Of a stretch of 64,000 nucleotides of DNA, positions 1 through 10,268 are shown one piece after another. The notes beneath the pieces are model-generated. The model searched no databases and was not told where the DNA came from. It saw nothing but the letters and a program-made list of their open reading frames with translations. The position numbers and the translations under genes were made by a program. Source of the DNA: Richelia intracellularis HH01 (GTDB lineage: Bacteria > Cyanobacteriota > Cyanobacteriia > Cyanobacteriales > Nostocaceae); contig NZ_CAIY01000027.1 of the NCBI RefSeq assembly GCF_000350105.1, positions 186,001 through 250,000 on the forward strand, read 5' to 3'. Numbering within the stretch: position 1 is the stretch's first letter; each line of letters begins with the position of its first letter.

Positions 1-3000
1 AGATTCAACAGGGTTAATTTGAAGTTCTGGTGAATTTGACGGACAAGTGTTTACAATCGGGTTTAGTTTCTCGGAGATGGCAGAGTTTTTCTCTACTAGT
101 TCAACTGCTTCCGCACCTATCAAATGGGAATACTCCTTTTGCATTAGTTGGAAAAAGTTTTTGGTGTATTCCACCTGCTGTTGCAAATATTGCTCATGAA
201 CCCTCAAAGTATCACCCTGCTGAGAGTGGAATTGCTGTATGCTTTTATTTAAACTCTCAATCATCTTACATTTCAATTGAGTCATTTCTTTGCTAGAAGC
301 ACTATGCGCAAACAAGGAATTTTTTTGCTGCATTAGTTTGAAAAAGCTGCGGGTATACTCTACCTGATGATTGAGATAATTACTATGAATTTCTAAATTA
401 TCACTTTGATTTTGCTGAAATTCAGTCAGGACGTACTCTAAACTAGATAAAATGCTTTGATAATTATTGATTTTATGTTGATTCTGCATGTCTGACTGAG
501 AATTGGGGAGAAGAGAAGCATGGGAAACCGAAGTTGGGATCTGGGATGATGAAGTTATTTCCGAATCATAACTTGTAATATTAGCTTTACTTTTCTCTTG
601 AATATTATTAGCCTTTGCACTCAATTCGACCTTTCCTAATTTTTCTTCAGAAGATAAAATAGGTGCAGATTTTTTACCTTCCACTTTTACAGAACCATTT
701 GTCTGGAAACCTATTGAACTTGAACTAACTTCACCCATTGGAACTATTTCTTTTAGTTCTAAATCTGGTTTTAGGATTTCCATGTTCAGTCTACCATTGC
801 TATTTTTTCTAACTGTCTGAGTATAATTGCTACCCTTAGTACTTTGTATGTGATCTACCTGATCAATATTTTGCAATGCCTGTGCAAACCCTTGCTTGGT
901 TTTATCAGACACATAGTTCATACCATTTAACTGGAACTTTAAACCCTTTTTGGTTTCCGTTTCTGGAAGTGGCTTAGGTATATAATAAGGATCAAGGTTT
1001 TGCAGACATAAACCAACTACTCGCAATTGTAGTACAGCTTGGCGTAATAAGTGATCACTATTTTTCTGAGCACTTGGATTTAGAGCAATCGCCAAATGAG
1101 GACGCTCACCCAAGATATCTTTCACTAAGTTAGTGAGAATCTTACGGGGACCAAATTCAATGAAACAATAACCACCTGCATCATAGATATTTTCAATTTC
1201 CTGTTTAAACAAGACAGGGTTGGAAATATGAGTTTCCAAAATTTTCTGAATCTCTGATGAAGTTTGTGGATATTCCTTCGCCGTCACATTCGTATATACA
1301 GGTACTTTGGGAATTTGGAACTCCACATCCTTAATAGCAATGGCAAATGACTTCTCGGCAAAAGCAATCAGAGGAGTATGGAATGCTGCTGCTACAGGTA
1401 GCAATACTGCATTGCTACCTTGTTGACGTAACAAGTCCTTTAGCTTATGGATATCTGCTGTAGGTCCTGCTAACACTACTTGCGTGGGGGAATTAAGATT
1501 AGCTATTGCAACCTTAGGAAATTGCTTTAGTATAGCCTCTATTATCTCTAACTCTGACTTTACTGCCAACATGGTACCAGTATCATAGTTGGGATATTGA
1601 GGAGCTGCCATAGCCTGTCCACGAGACTTTACTAGGAAGCAATAATCTTCATCAGTTAGTACTTCTGCGGCCCATAATGCTGTTAATTCCCCAAAACTGT
1701 GTCCAGCAACAAAATCGGCTTTAAATCCGGCTTGTTTAAGAATTTTATACAGCCCAGAACTCAACAGACCAATGGCAGGTTGTGCATATTCTGTCCTTTG
1801 TAGTGCAGCAGCTTGACTATTTCTTTCCATCTCAGTGAATACCGGATTGGGAAATACAACTTCGGATAATGGCTTTAATTTCTCTTGCAGCAACAGACCA
1901 TCCATGTAACTATACATTTGCCGCATTTGTGGAAAGTTCATCACAATTTCCTTACCCATTTCCAGGTATTGGCTACCTTGGCCGGAGAATAAAGCTACTA
2001 CCTTACCATCTAAATTCATTCCTGTTGCACGGTAGAAAATCCCTTGGGGATGTTCCCAAGATTCTTCAGCAGACTTATTTTTCAACAAATCTATACTCAT
2101 TGCCAAAAACTTACTAACTTGAGTTAGAGAATCAGCAACAAATCCTACTCTTGCATTAGTTGGAGGAATTTCTAAATACTTACAATTCTCAATCAGACTA
2201 AGATAGTACTTCTCTCTTTGTTCCGATTGCAACTGATTTAGTGTTTCTTCACACTTCTCTAACAACTTAGAGGGGCTATCTGCATACAGCAAGACCTCAA
2301 ATCCAGAGTGGTTTAGACGGTAAGCCTGCTCGTGTTCTTTTTGATATTCTTCTAACACTACATGGTAATTAGTTCCACCAAATCCGAAGGAACTTACACC
2401 TGCTCTTCTAGGGGGTTGCCCCTCTGCTCTAATCCATGGTCTAGTTTCGGTATTTAAGTAGAAGGAAGAATCCTTAAGGTTGAGTTTGGGATTAGGATTT
2501 TTAACATTGAGGGTGGGTGGTAATATCTTATGATGTAGTGCCAAAGCGGTTTTAATTAAACTGGCTACTCCAGCAGCTGCTTTTGTATGTCCAATTTGGG
2601 ATTTTACTGTCCCCAAGGCAATATGTTGCCGTTTTGCATCAGTTTCTCCAAAAAAGTCTCGTAGGGACGCAAATTCTGTGGGGTCTCCTGCCATAGTTCC
2701 CGTCCCGTGTGCCTCAATTAAGGTAACAGTTTCGGGTGCAAAACCTGCATCATTGTAAGCACGACGTAATGCTGCAACTTGCCCTTCCTTGCGAGGAGCA
2801 TAAATACTCTTAAACTTTCCATCACTGGAGGTACCAATGCCCTTGATAACAGCATATATATTATCCCTATCCCGTTCTGCATCTTCTAGGCGTTTAAGCA
2901 CCACCATTCCTATACCTTCACCAAGCATCATGCCATCTGATTCAGCATCAAAAGGCTTAACTCTTTCCCCTGGAGAAACTGCAGGGGTTTTACTGAAACT

Positions 3001-3864
3001 AATATAAGCAGTAATAGAATTATCGGTGTCAACACCACCTGTGATCATCATATCGCAACGATGATCAACTAATTCCGCAATTGACATCTTTAAGGCAGCT
3101 AGGGAACTAGCACAAGCTGCATCTACAGTGCAATTTATACCCCCCAAATTCATACGGTTAGCAATCCTTCCCGCAATCACATTGGATAACATTCCAGGGA
3201 AAGAATTCTCGTCCCACTTTACATAGGCACTTTTGATTTTCTCAATGATTTTTTCTGTATCCTCATCAGATAAGCCACTATTTTTCAAGACTTTTTTCCA
3301 AATAGGATACTGTAATCTAGACGAGAGAGCAATTCCTAATTTAAGAGCTGCCGAACCTAAAACTACCCCCACATTTTCACGATTAAACTGACGTTCTAAC
3401 CCATAACCAGCATTGGTCATAGCCTCTTTTGCAACTACCAAACTGAGTAATTGGGAAACATCAGTAACTTCTAATATATTAGGGGGTATACCAAATTCCA
3501 CTGGGTTAAAATCCACATTAGGAATGAATCCACCCCGTTTACAATAAGTTTTATCTTCTAGAGTTCTGGGATTAGGATCGTAGTAATCATCAATATTCCA
3601 ATGGGAAGTTGGAACATCAGTAATGCAATCTATTTTATTAACAATATTTTGCCAATATTCTTGTATATTTCTTGCTTCAGGAAATATGGATGCCATCCCA
3701 ATAATTGCAATGGGAGTATGATGCAGTTTACGACCTATATTATTTAACACAGATGTTTCCGACCTCATTTTCTTTTCCTCTATAAACTTAACTACCGCCT
3801 GTTCGCAATTATTAATCTGCCCTTCTAATTGTAATAAGGCAGTATCAACCCAAGAAGCAGACAT
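1..3864 (-). CDS. hglE: Heterocyst glycolipid polyketide synthase HglE, N-terminal part (runs off left edge)
   Basis: Type I/PfaA-like polyketide synthase that builds the long alkyl chain of heterocyst glycolipids. My reverse-strand reading from the ATG at 3862-3864 stays open for 1288 codons to base 1, so the C-terminus (expected acyl-carrier domains) lies outside. A ketosynthase covers about residues 35-460, with the active cysteine in DAACASSLAALK (near residue 248) and histidines in EAHGTGT (near 380) and GHTKAAAG (near 420). An acyltransferase covers about 625-930, with GQGSQ and the serine motif GHSFGE (near 721). Residues 1150-1280 form a Gln-rich linker containing a duplicated block. 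It is divergent from hgdBCA, as I recall for the Anabaena hgl island. No strong Shine-Dalgarno precedes the start. The family call is firm; the HglE identity rests on domain order and the hgd neighbours. Confidence 0.88.
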   Translation of the reverse strand, partial: MSASWVDTALLQLEGQINNCEQAVVKFIEEKKMRSETSVLNNIGRKLHHTPIAIIGMASIFPEARNIQEYWQNIVNKIDCITDVPTSHWNIDDYYDPNPRTLEDKTYCKRGGFIPNVDFNPVEFGIPPNILEVTDVSQLLSLVVAKEAMTNAGYGLERQFNRENVGVVLGSAALKLGIALSSRLQYPIWKKVLKNSGLSDEDTEKIIEKIKSAYVKWDENSFPGMLSNVIAGRIANRMNLGGINCTVDAACASSLAALKMSIAELVDHRCDMMITGGVDTDNSITAYISFSKTPAVSPGERVKPFDAESDGMMLGEGIGMVVLKRLEDAERDRDNIYAVIKGIGTSSDGKFKSIYAPRKEGQVAALRRAYNDAGFAPETVTLIEAHGTGTMAGDPTEFASLRDFFGETDAKRQHIALGTVKSQIGHTKAAAGVASLIKTALALHHKILPPTLNVKNPNPKLNLKDSSFYLNTETRPWIRAEGQPPRRAGVSSFGFGGTNYHVVLEEYQKEHEQAYRLNHSGFEVLLYADSPSKLLEKCEETLNQLQSEQREKYYLSLIENCKYLEIPPTNARVGFVADSLTQVSKFLAMSIDLLKNKSAEESWEHPQGIFYRATGMNLDGKVVALFSGQGSQYLEMGKEIVMNFPQMRQMYSYMDGLLLQEKLKPLSEVVFPNPVFTEMERNSQAAALQRTEYAQPAIGLLSSGLYKILKQAGFKADFVAGHSFGELTALWAAEVLTDEDYCFLVKSRGQAMAAPQYPNYDTGTMLAVKSELEIIEAILKQFPKVAIANLNSPTQVVLAGPTADIHKLKDLLRQQGSNAVLLPVAAAFHTPLIAFAEKSFAIAIKDVEFQIPKVPVYTNVTAKEYPQTSSEIQKILETHISNPVLFKQEIENIYDAGGYCFIEFGPRKILTNLVKDILGERPHLAIALNPSAQKNSDHLLRQAVLQLRVVGLCLQNLDPYYIPKPLPETETKKGLKFQLNGMNYVSDKTKQGFAQALQNIDQVDHIQSTKGSNYTQTVRKNSNGRLNMEILKPDLELKEIVPMGEVSSSSIGFQTNGSVKVEGKKSAPILSSEEKLGKVELSAKANNIQEKSKANITSYDSEITSSSQIPTSVSHASLLPNSQSDMQNQHKINNYQSILSSLEYVLTEFQQNQSDNLEIHSNYLNHQVEYTRSFFKLMQQKNSLFAHSASSKEMTQLKCKMIESLNKSIQQFHSQQGDTLRVHEQYLQQQVEYTKNFFQLMQKEYSHLIGAEAVELVEKNSAISEKLNPIVNTCPSNSPELQINPVES

Positions 3865-4347
3865 AGGAACAATATTTGTTGATAGTTGATAGTTAACATA
3901 AAGTTTTGAAATGATTGAATATCAATCATTTCAACTTGCTTTAAACATTCATCTTGAAGTTTATGATATTGTGGCAAAACTAAGTGGAGGTATGATCCAA
4001 ATATTTCATTGTGTTTTAGCTTACTTATTTCTCAATTACAGTGTAGAAAAATCACAATTAATTAGTTCTAATACTATCTATTGAATCCCTCAGTAATTTG
4101 AACTACAGTATCATTTATATCCTAACCAATAAGCCAAAAGCCTACTTGGATAAAATCAAAGCTAAATAGGATAAACTACTTGCTTTTATCAGGATAATTT
4201 AGTGCTAATCTCAGGAAGTAATTTGATTTAAAAAACATATTTTCTACCTTAAGTTGATACCAAATATTATCTTTGTTTTTACCTTATAGTCTTTATCCAA
4301 CAGCTATTCAACATCGAATTTTTACTTTATAAAATTTAGGTATTAGA
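3865..4347. other. Intergenic region upstream of hglE
   Basis: AT-rich spacer between the hglE start and a small hypothetical gene on the same strand. It must hold the hglE promoter. I looked for an NtcA-type GTA-N8-TAC site and found no convincing one. No ORF or RNA gene is recognisable. Confidence 0.6.
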
Positions 4348-4626
4348 TTATGAAATGCTTGATTCCTGATACTGTGGCATCAAGTCAATAACATTGTTGT
4401 AACTTGAAAAATAGTCTCTAAGAACATTAGCAGCTTGACCTGTAAACTCAATCCATTCTGAATTATTAACATGCTCAGATGTAAATTCCCAGGGAACTTT
4501 TATAGATTTAGGAGTAGCTATGAGAACATAAATTCTTTTTTCTCCAGAACTGGTTTGACCATCTAGCCTTATAGCAGCAACGTAGTTAGTATTAATAACA
4601 AAGTTCTGTATCTTTATAAAAGCCAT
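4348..4626 (-). CDS. Small conserved-looking hypothetical protein (92 aa)
   Basis: A 92-residue protein starting MAFIKIQNFVINTNYVAAIR. I do not recognise a named family. It looks like a real protein: the composition is balanced for such an AT-rich region, with alternating hydrophobic residues suggesting beta strands in the first 50 residues and an amphipathic helix around residues 60-75. There is no signal peptide, membrane segment or cysteine pair. It lies downstream of the ParB-like gene and upstream of hglE on the same strand, but long spacers on both sides argue against a tight operon. No function can be assigned. Confidence 0.6.
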   Translation of the reverse strand: MAFIKIQNFVINTNYVAAIRLDGQTSSGEKRIYVLIATPKSIKVPWEFTSEHVNNSEWIEFTGQAANVLRDYFSSYNNVIDLMPQYQESSIS

Positions 4627-5257
4627 AGCAAATTACAAAGTCCAAGATAATATAGTTTAAGAAATATGGTGAAAGAATGTTGACAGATTTGTTACAGAAA
4701 AAATATATTTTCTCCGAGCTTATCAAATTGAGTAAACAGGGAAAAAGCTGTAAAAATAAACCATATGAATTGCAATTTAGTATTAAATTTACACATGTTT
4801 AATCGACTCAATAATATAGTTTATTGCCGATCTAGCTATAAAGTTTATTAATAAATAACTAACATATATGCAATTTAAAAAAGAGTTAGATATTATTCAT
4901 TTCTCAAGAAAATATTTATCACTTTTATAAGTACATTTTAAGAACTAGTATCAATAAACGCTAGCTTCTATAAAAAAATACTGTGATTTAATATGTTCGT
5001 CTCTATATAAAGGTTAGCCTAATAACATGAAAAATATTTTATTGTCAACTAAGACACAGAGATAATTAATACATGGAGTGTGTTTTTCCAGTACCATATC
5101 TTTTTCATAAAAACCTGATATTTTCTACAAAGGCGAGTAAGTTTAGATTGTAGATATGAAAAGCTAATAGGCAATGAAGACTAGATGGATATTGTGTAAA
5201 ATACTTTTCTTAAAGTTATTGTTGGTTAGATTCGTTAGCTAAATATTATATTCTTTT
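4627..5257. other. Non-coding spacer
   Basis: About 630 bases of AT-rich DNA with frequent stops in every frame. I see no gene, RNA or repeat. Confidence 0.6.
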
Positions 5258-6559
5258 TTAACCTCTAACCAACTGAGGTTGCATGCCAGTAAGGTTTTGC
5301 CAACGCATTAAACCACGATGAACAAATTCCCGATTTCTATCACCAACAAGGCATATACGTCCCATTCTTTCACAAGTTACCAGAATTTCACCCTGTCCCA
5401 TAAAGGGAGCCACTACCAAATCATTGGGGCTAGTATACAAGTGTAATAAATAATTAATAATTCCCTCTACTCCTTCCACTTGAATTGGTATAGGTGGTTG
5501 GGGAATAGATTGTTGGGCAAATATCCCCACATAAATACTTCCAAGCACAAATTCATACTGAAAATTCATCTGTTGCTGGCGACAAAATTGGTAAATATAG
5601 CCCTGAGAGCGTAAAACAGCTACAACTTTGGCTTTTCCTATCAAGTAATCGTGATTCCATGTAGATGATAAAGTAGCGATTGCTAATGATGCATCTTGTA
5701 ATAATAGGTTGATAAATTCGCTACTAGTAGTATCCCCACTATATACTTGATGTCTCCCTAATATCCATTCTCTAATCGATCCAGACTCTTTTACTGAAAT
5801 AGATGCTGGTGCAATTTTTAACTTAGCGTCCTGGGATACCAGGATATTCTGTAAGGTAATTAGTTGTAATTCTTTTCGCTTTGCTTCAGCCTGTTCTAGG
5901 ATTTGCCTTTGTTTTTCTATTTCAGTGGTTTCCCCAGATTCCTGGGCAGCTTTTAGAGACTTCTGTGCTTCTCCCAAAATAGTTTTCACTGAACTAGCAG
6001 CCCTGGCTACCTGCAAGAGTTTTGTGGGACTATTAGCGATTGCAGTTCCCTTAATTATCTGCTTTACTTCTGGAGCAATATCCTTGGCAATTTGTTTACC
6101 ATGTTGGAGGGTACGTTTGGAATATCCAATTTCTTGAGCAAATTCCAAGTTTGTTTTGACTGGTGGTGAAATAGTTTCACTACCTCCCAGAGTATATTGA
6201 TTATCCCCTGACTTAGCTTTCAGGCCCATATGTGTTAGTAATATATCCCTCTCCAGCCATAGTTCTGCTCTTTCTAAGGCTTCTAACTCATTGCGGATCA
6301 AATTTTCATCAATCTCTGCCAATCGAGCTTGTTCATTACTTTGATAATCAACAATATGGCATTCAATTTTCTTTATTCCTAATTGCTTATAGGCTGTAAG
6401 GCGATGCAGTCCAGCAATTAAATTCAATTGTTTATCTATAGTAATAGGATTCAATAAACCGTTAGCTTTAATTGATTCCTTTAATTGGGTTACTTTTTCA
6501 TTCTTTATCGGACGACGATTGGCATCAACGTGAATTTGGTTTATGGTTATTTTAGGCAT
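5258..6559 (-). CDS. ParB/Srx-domain protein fused to a degenerate DNA-methyltransferase-like domain
   Basis: A 433-residue protein. Residues 1-110 match the ParB N-terminal (ParB/RepB/Spo0J) fold: an opening I-x-V-D-x-N-R-R segment, then LKESIKANGLLNPITI, IAGLHRLTAYKQLG and the ENLIRNELEALERAE helix. Residues 110-235 are helical, with a Glu/Lys/Gln-rich coiled-coil stretch. Residues 255-430 resemble the DNA methylase often fused to ParB domains in phage and plasmid proteins: ILGRHQVYSGD aligns with the usual entry to the domain, and VAPFMGQGEILVTCERMGR with the SAM-binding DPFMGSGTT segment. The catalytic DPPY motif is not visible, and the SAM-motif aspartate is alanine. This suggests a non-catalytic DNA-binding or nucleotide-binding protein rather than an active methylase. 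The gene is intact and isolated between long spacers. It is probably not the chromosomal partition ParB, since no parA is nearby. Confidence 0.75.
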   Translation of the reverse strand: MPKITINQIHVDANRRPIKNEKVTQLKESIKANGLLNPITIDKQLNLIAGLHRLTAYKQLGIKKIECHIVDYQSNEQARLAEIDENLIRNELEALERAELWLERDILLTHMGLKAKSGDNQYTLGGSETISPPVKTNLEFAQEIGYSKRTLQHGKQIAKDIAPEVKQIIKGTAIANSPTKLLQVARAASSVKTILGEAQKSLKAAQESGETTEIEKQRQILEQAEAKRKELQLITLQNILVSQDAKLKIAPASISVKESGSIREWILGRHQVYSGDTTSSEFINLLLQDASLAIATLSSTWNHDYLIGKAKVVAVLRSQGYIYQFCRQQQMNFQYEFVLGSIYVGIFAQQSIPQPPIPIQVEGVEGIINYLLHLYTSPNDLVVAPFMGQGEILVTCERMGRICLVGDRNREFVHRGLMRWQNLTGMQPQLVRG

Positions 6560-6870
6560 AATTAACTATCAGCAAAAAATTAATTTGTATATTCACAGAT
6601 GAATATCACTAATATAGTGAATATTGCTCTTATTGATTTTGAATTTTCAGATAAGTTTTACCAAGTAATTCTATTTAATAATGTAGATATTAACACAAGT
6701 ATATGTCTACTGAATATGGATTGTACTACTAATAGGTTAAAAGTAACTTATTAAGAAGATTTATAAGACAATAGAGAAAAATCTAAAATGCAAAATAAAT
6801 ATTGCCAAATTAATACATAATTATATTTCAACAGTAATTTAATTAATAGCAATATTTAACCCTAGATTTT

Positions 6871-6910
6871 TATAATCGCTAATATAAAAAGATTAATATT
6901 AGCGATTATA
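6871..6910. repeat. Perfect 15-bp inverted repeat
   Basis: Arms 6871-6885 (TATAATCGCTAATAT) and 6896-6910 are exact reverse complements around a 10-base loop. It lies about 310 bases upstream of the ParB-like gene start, so it is not that gene's terminator. Function unknown. Confidence 0.75.
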
Positions 6911-8235
6911 TTACCTGAGGTAATACAGTATACAAGACAAAATTATGATCAGTTTTACATTTTTTTAATGTACATATATTATATGTATAATTGGTGAAGT
7001 TGTAACTAGTAAATACTGAATTAGTCAAAAACTAGTCATACTCAAAATTAAGAACAAAATATGTACTGAAAACTAACATCAAAAAATGTAATCATTATAT
7101 GGCTTTTGATATAAATTATTTGAAATAATATTCTTATATAGTTAATTGATAGATGTATTGGGGAATAAGTTTTAATTAAACTAAAATTTATATCAACCTA
7201 TCTAGTTCTAATACTTATTACCTTCTGTTATTGTACAAAGTTTAACAATTCTTGTAATTAGGTATTAAATTATTGACAAAACCTTCAATTATTTTGATAA
7301 TAAAATTTACTTATTCCACAATATATTGCTAATTGATCAGAGGCACTTTAAAATGTATGTGGAAATCACTAAAATCTCAGGTTCATTTTTATGCTTAATT
7401 TAACTAATTAATGATAGACTATTCACACAGAATATGTATATAATTACACTATTATAGGCTAACAAACACCTAAATTTATGTGTAAAAACTATGCTCAGAT
7501 TTCAATAAATTATTTTTCGAAGTTGATAAAAGATAATAATATACTCTAAGTTTAAAACCGAAAAATATTATTACTAATAATAAATATTCTCTAATAGAAG
7601 GATCTATAATTAGATAATAAATCATGATTTAATTATTTTTTAAGTCTTATAAATAAATAGGAACATCAAATTTTAGCTTCAAACCTAAGTTGATTAAAAA
7701 CAAATCTAATTTACTTATATTTATTATAAAATAAGGCAAGATTATAGCCTCAAGACATAAGAATTTTGCGCTAATGACTGCTGAGACTTATAAATGAATG
7801 AGATTGATTTAGAATCATAGCTAAAATTGTTATTTTATAACACAGCTAAAATCAAGTAATACTATTCTTATTAAGAATGTAAATATTCACTTTTTCTAAA
7901 AAATTAGTCAGATTCTGACAGAGGTAGAATACGAAATTGCATATATTATCACATGCTTCTATAATTTTGCCAGCCTATATAAATACTTGATTAGAGTAAA
8001 AATGAGGTCAATTTGAGGAATTTTGTACTTGATATATTTCATCGATGGAAATCAACTCTTAAATGTAGGTTTATAAAACTATATCAGTGATGAGAGACTA
8101 TAATTAATAATTTGTGCAAACCTAGTAAAAACTATGAAATATTGCATGATAAAGTTTATTTATGAGAACATTTTTTGTATGTTAAATAACAGATTTATCA
8201 TTCTTTAAGCAGGATACAAATTTGATATTTTTTTT

Positions 8236-8266
8236 GTAGCAGATTTTTGCTGCAAAAATCTGCTAC
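8236..8266. repeat. Perfect 31-base palindrome (15-bp arms, 1-base centre)
   Basis: Arm 8236-8250 (GTAGCAGATTTTTGC) pairs exactly with 8252-8266 around a single T. It is flanked by a run of eight T on the left and TTTTT shortly to the right, so it resembles a terminator, but no gene ends nearby on either strand. Confidence 0.75.
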
Positions 8267-9988
8267 TAGTTTTTCGTAAACTTTTTTCTGCTTAATCTTT
8301 GATTAAGCTTAAGCTAATGATATATGATAATTTTATTTAAGCTTGACAAATTAATAGGGGAATATGCATATTAGTTTGACTATTAATATAGTAGAGTTTC
8401 AAAGAAAATGAATTATTATTCAAATAAGTCTATACTGTTATCAGTTGCAAAAAAGCTAGTAATGCTTAATTATCCAGTTATGTTCTGGAACATTATGAAA
8501 AATACAATTGTTCTTGGATCTCATAATTATGAGAAGAAATTAAAGAATGTTATAGCTTGTTCTCTTCCCAACATTTTCAACTTATGAGCCAATGAAATAT
8601 TTACCTCTAAGTTAAAATTCTAATACAGCCTCAAAAATGATTAAATTTCGTAATATTCTCTTCAAAAGAATATTATTTTGAAAATTTCCATATGTTACTA
8701 GGGTAAACAGAATTTACCTAACATTTTGATGAGTTATTTAGGATGGAGAGTTAATCTATTTCTTGATATAAAATAGTCAATAAAGAGAAAACATATATGG
8801 GATTTTTAATGACTCATCATAGGTATCAAAATATCAGTAATTATTATATAGACTTGTAATTTTAGTCTATAATCGATCATAAATACTTATGAAAGTATTA
8901 TTAACTTAATAAGATAGAGTAAAATTTATACAATTATTTTAACTTTTTAACTCCTCAGAGTGTTGGGTATATATACATGTTGATATGGGTAAGACTTGTT
9001 CTCCTACATTTTAAGACTACTCATACAATATGTATCAGTGTATTATTGACAGAGCAAATATATAATGAATAATTTTCGATTTCAGATTGTTTATTTTTTA
9101 ATTGCATATAACACTATATTTATCATTCTCAAAAAAGCGTAACATCTGGTTTCAATATCTTGTGATTTTACTGTTTCTTATGACCACTTTACTATTCTCA
9201 CTTTGTAATATATCCTTCACATATAAGTGTGCTTTGGTTCCTTTAGACATTAAACTTGTTTCAATCAACCTTTCTGCTAACTGTTTGTTTACTGTTGTTT
9301 AGTTGGTATTAGTTGATCTCTGAATTACTTTTATCAAAAAAAATTGCGCAATTTTTAAGTTTAATAACTTAAATATACTTACCTAAATCAACCTGATTCA
9401 TATTTCTCCTCAATAACCTATTATTTAGATTGTCATCTCATTATGTTAATAGTCATAATTTCAAGTCCCTAAGTTCATCTTCACTTTAAGCTGATCTATT
9501 TTATTGTTAAAGCCTTATCAATCTTATTATTAGCTGCTCTATGCTTGTTATCTATTTAATTATGATTGATACTAGTTATGCTATTAACAAATATTTTCAT
9601 ATTTTACTATTTAATTTTAAAGGTTAATGCTTTTTTATACCAGTGAAGTACCATTATGCATTTCACTATTATCAATACTCCACTACCTGAATCATTTCAA
9701 CAAACTATATTTCCTCTTGTAACTGAAGAAACATTCATTGTTGAAAAGATCAATTATATTAGGGTTTAAAGTGATTAAAACAAAGAAATATGGGACTAAT
9801 AAAGCACCAATATCAAACTGATTTGCTTGTTAAGCTAAAGTATCTTATACCCTTATAAATCATTTAAACATAAGCCTTAGAAAATGAGATTAGTAAAGGT
9901 AATAGAATACAAACAAATAAACAAAAATCTAATACAAATTAGACCATAAGCTTTTACCTTGCAAATAATATCATTAGTTCATCAATAC

Positions 9989-10040
9989 TTTATGGTCTGT
10001 TTAAATAGAGCTAGATAGCTCTATTTAAACAGACCATAAA
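9989..10040. repeat. Perfect 24-bp inverted repeat upstream of hgdB
   Basis: Arms 9989-10012 and 10017-10040 are exact reverse complements over 24 bases around the loop AGAT. The arm reads TTTATGGTCTGTTTAAATAG followed by AGCT. It is the longest perfect hairpin I found in the window. It ends 228 bases before the hgdB start, so it could lie in the hgdB leader or be a mobile or recombination relic. Confidence 0.85.
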
Positions 10041-10268
10041 ACTAGATGATAGATACTTTCTAGCATATATAATAAATACAAAGCAAAAGACAAAATATTA
10101 TCGCTATTGTCCTAAAAAAAACAGGAAATTTATGACTAAAAAGAAGGTAAATATAAGTTAGATGATTTTATATATTTAATCTGATTTACTTACTAAAGTT
10201 TCTCAAAATACATCCCTACTCTATTACTTTATTAAACATAGCAACCATAATAGAATTGGAATCAAAAT

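Larger units (their letters stand above)
6560..10268. other. 3.7-kb non-coding, AT-rich stretch
   Basis: No convincing gene: the longest open stretch (9102-9302) has no ribosome binding site and a random-looking AT-driven composition. The only structured elements I found are three perfect inverted repeats, listed separately. In Anabaena the hgl island has further genes between hglE and hgdB, so this may be where ancestral genes eroded beyond recognition. That is inference. Confidence 0.6.

Noticed and set aside
5258-6559. Chromosome-partition ParB or active DNA methylase
   Set aside because: No parA neighbour, no parS-like site seen, and the methylase catalytic motif is absent.
9102-9302. 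66-codon open frame in the 3.7-kb spacer
   Set aside because: No ribosome binding site, AT-driven composition, no recognisable motif, and surrounded by non-coding DNA.
3865-10268. NtcA-type GTA-N8-TAC promoters for hglE or hgdB
   Set aside because: No site with correct spacing plus a suitably placed -10 box could be found by eye.
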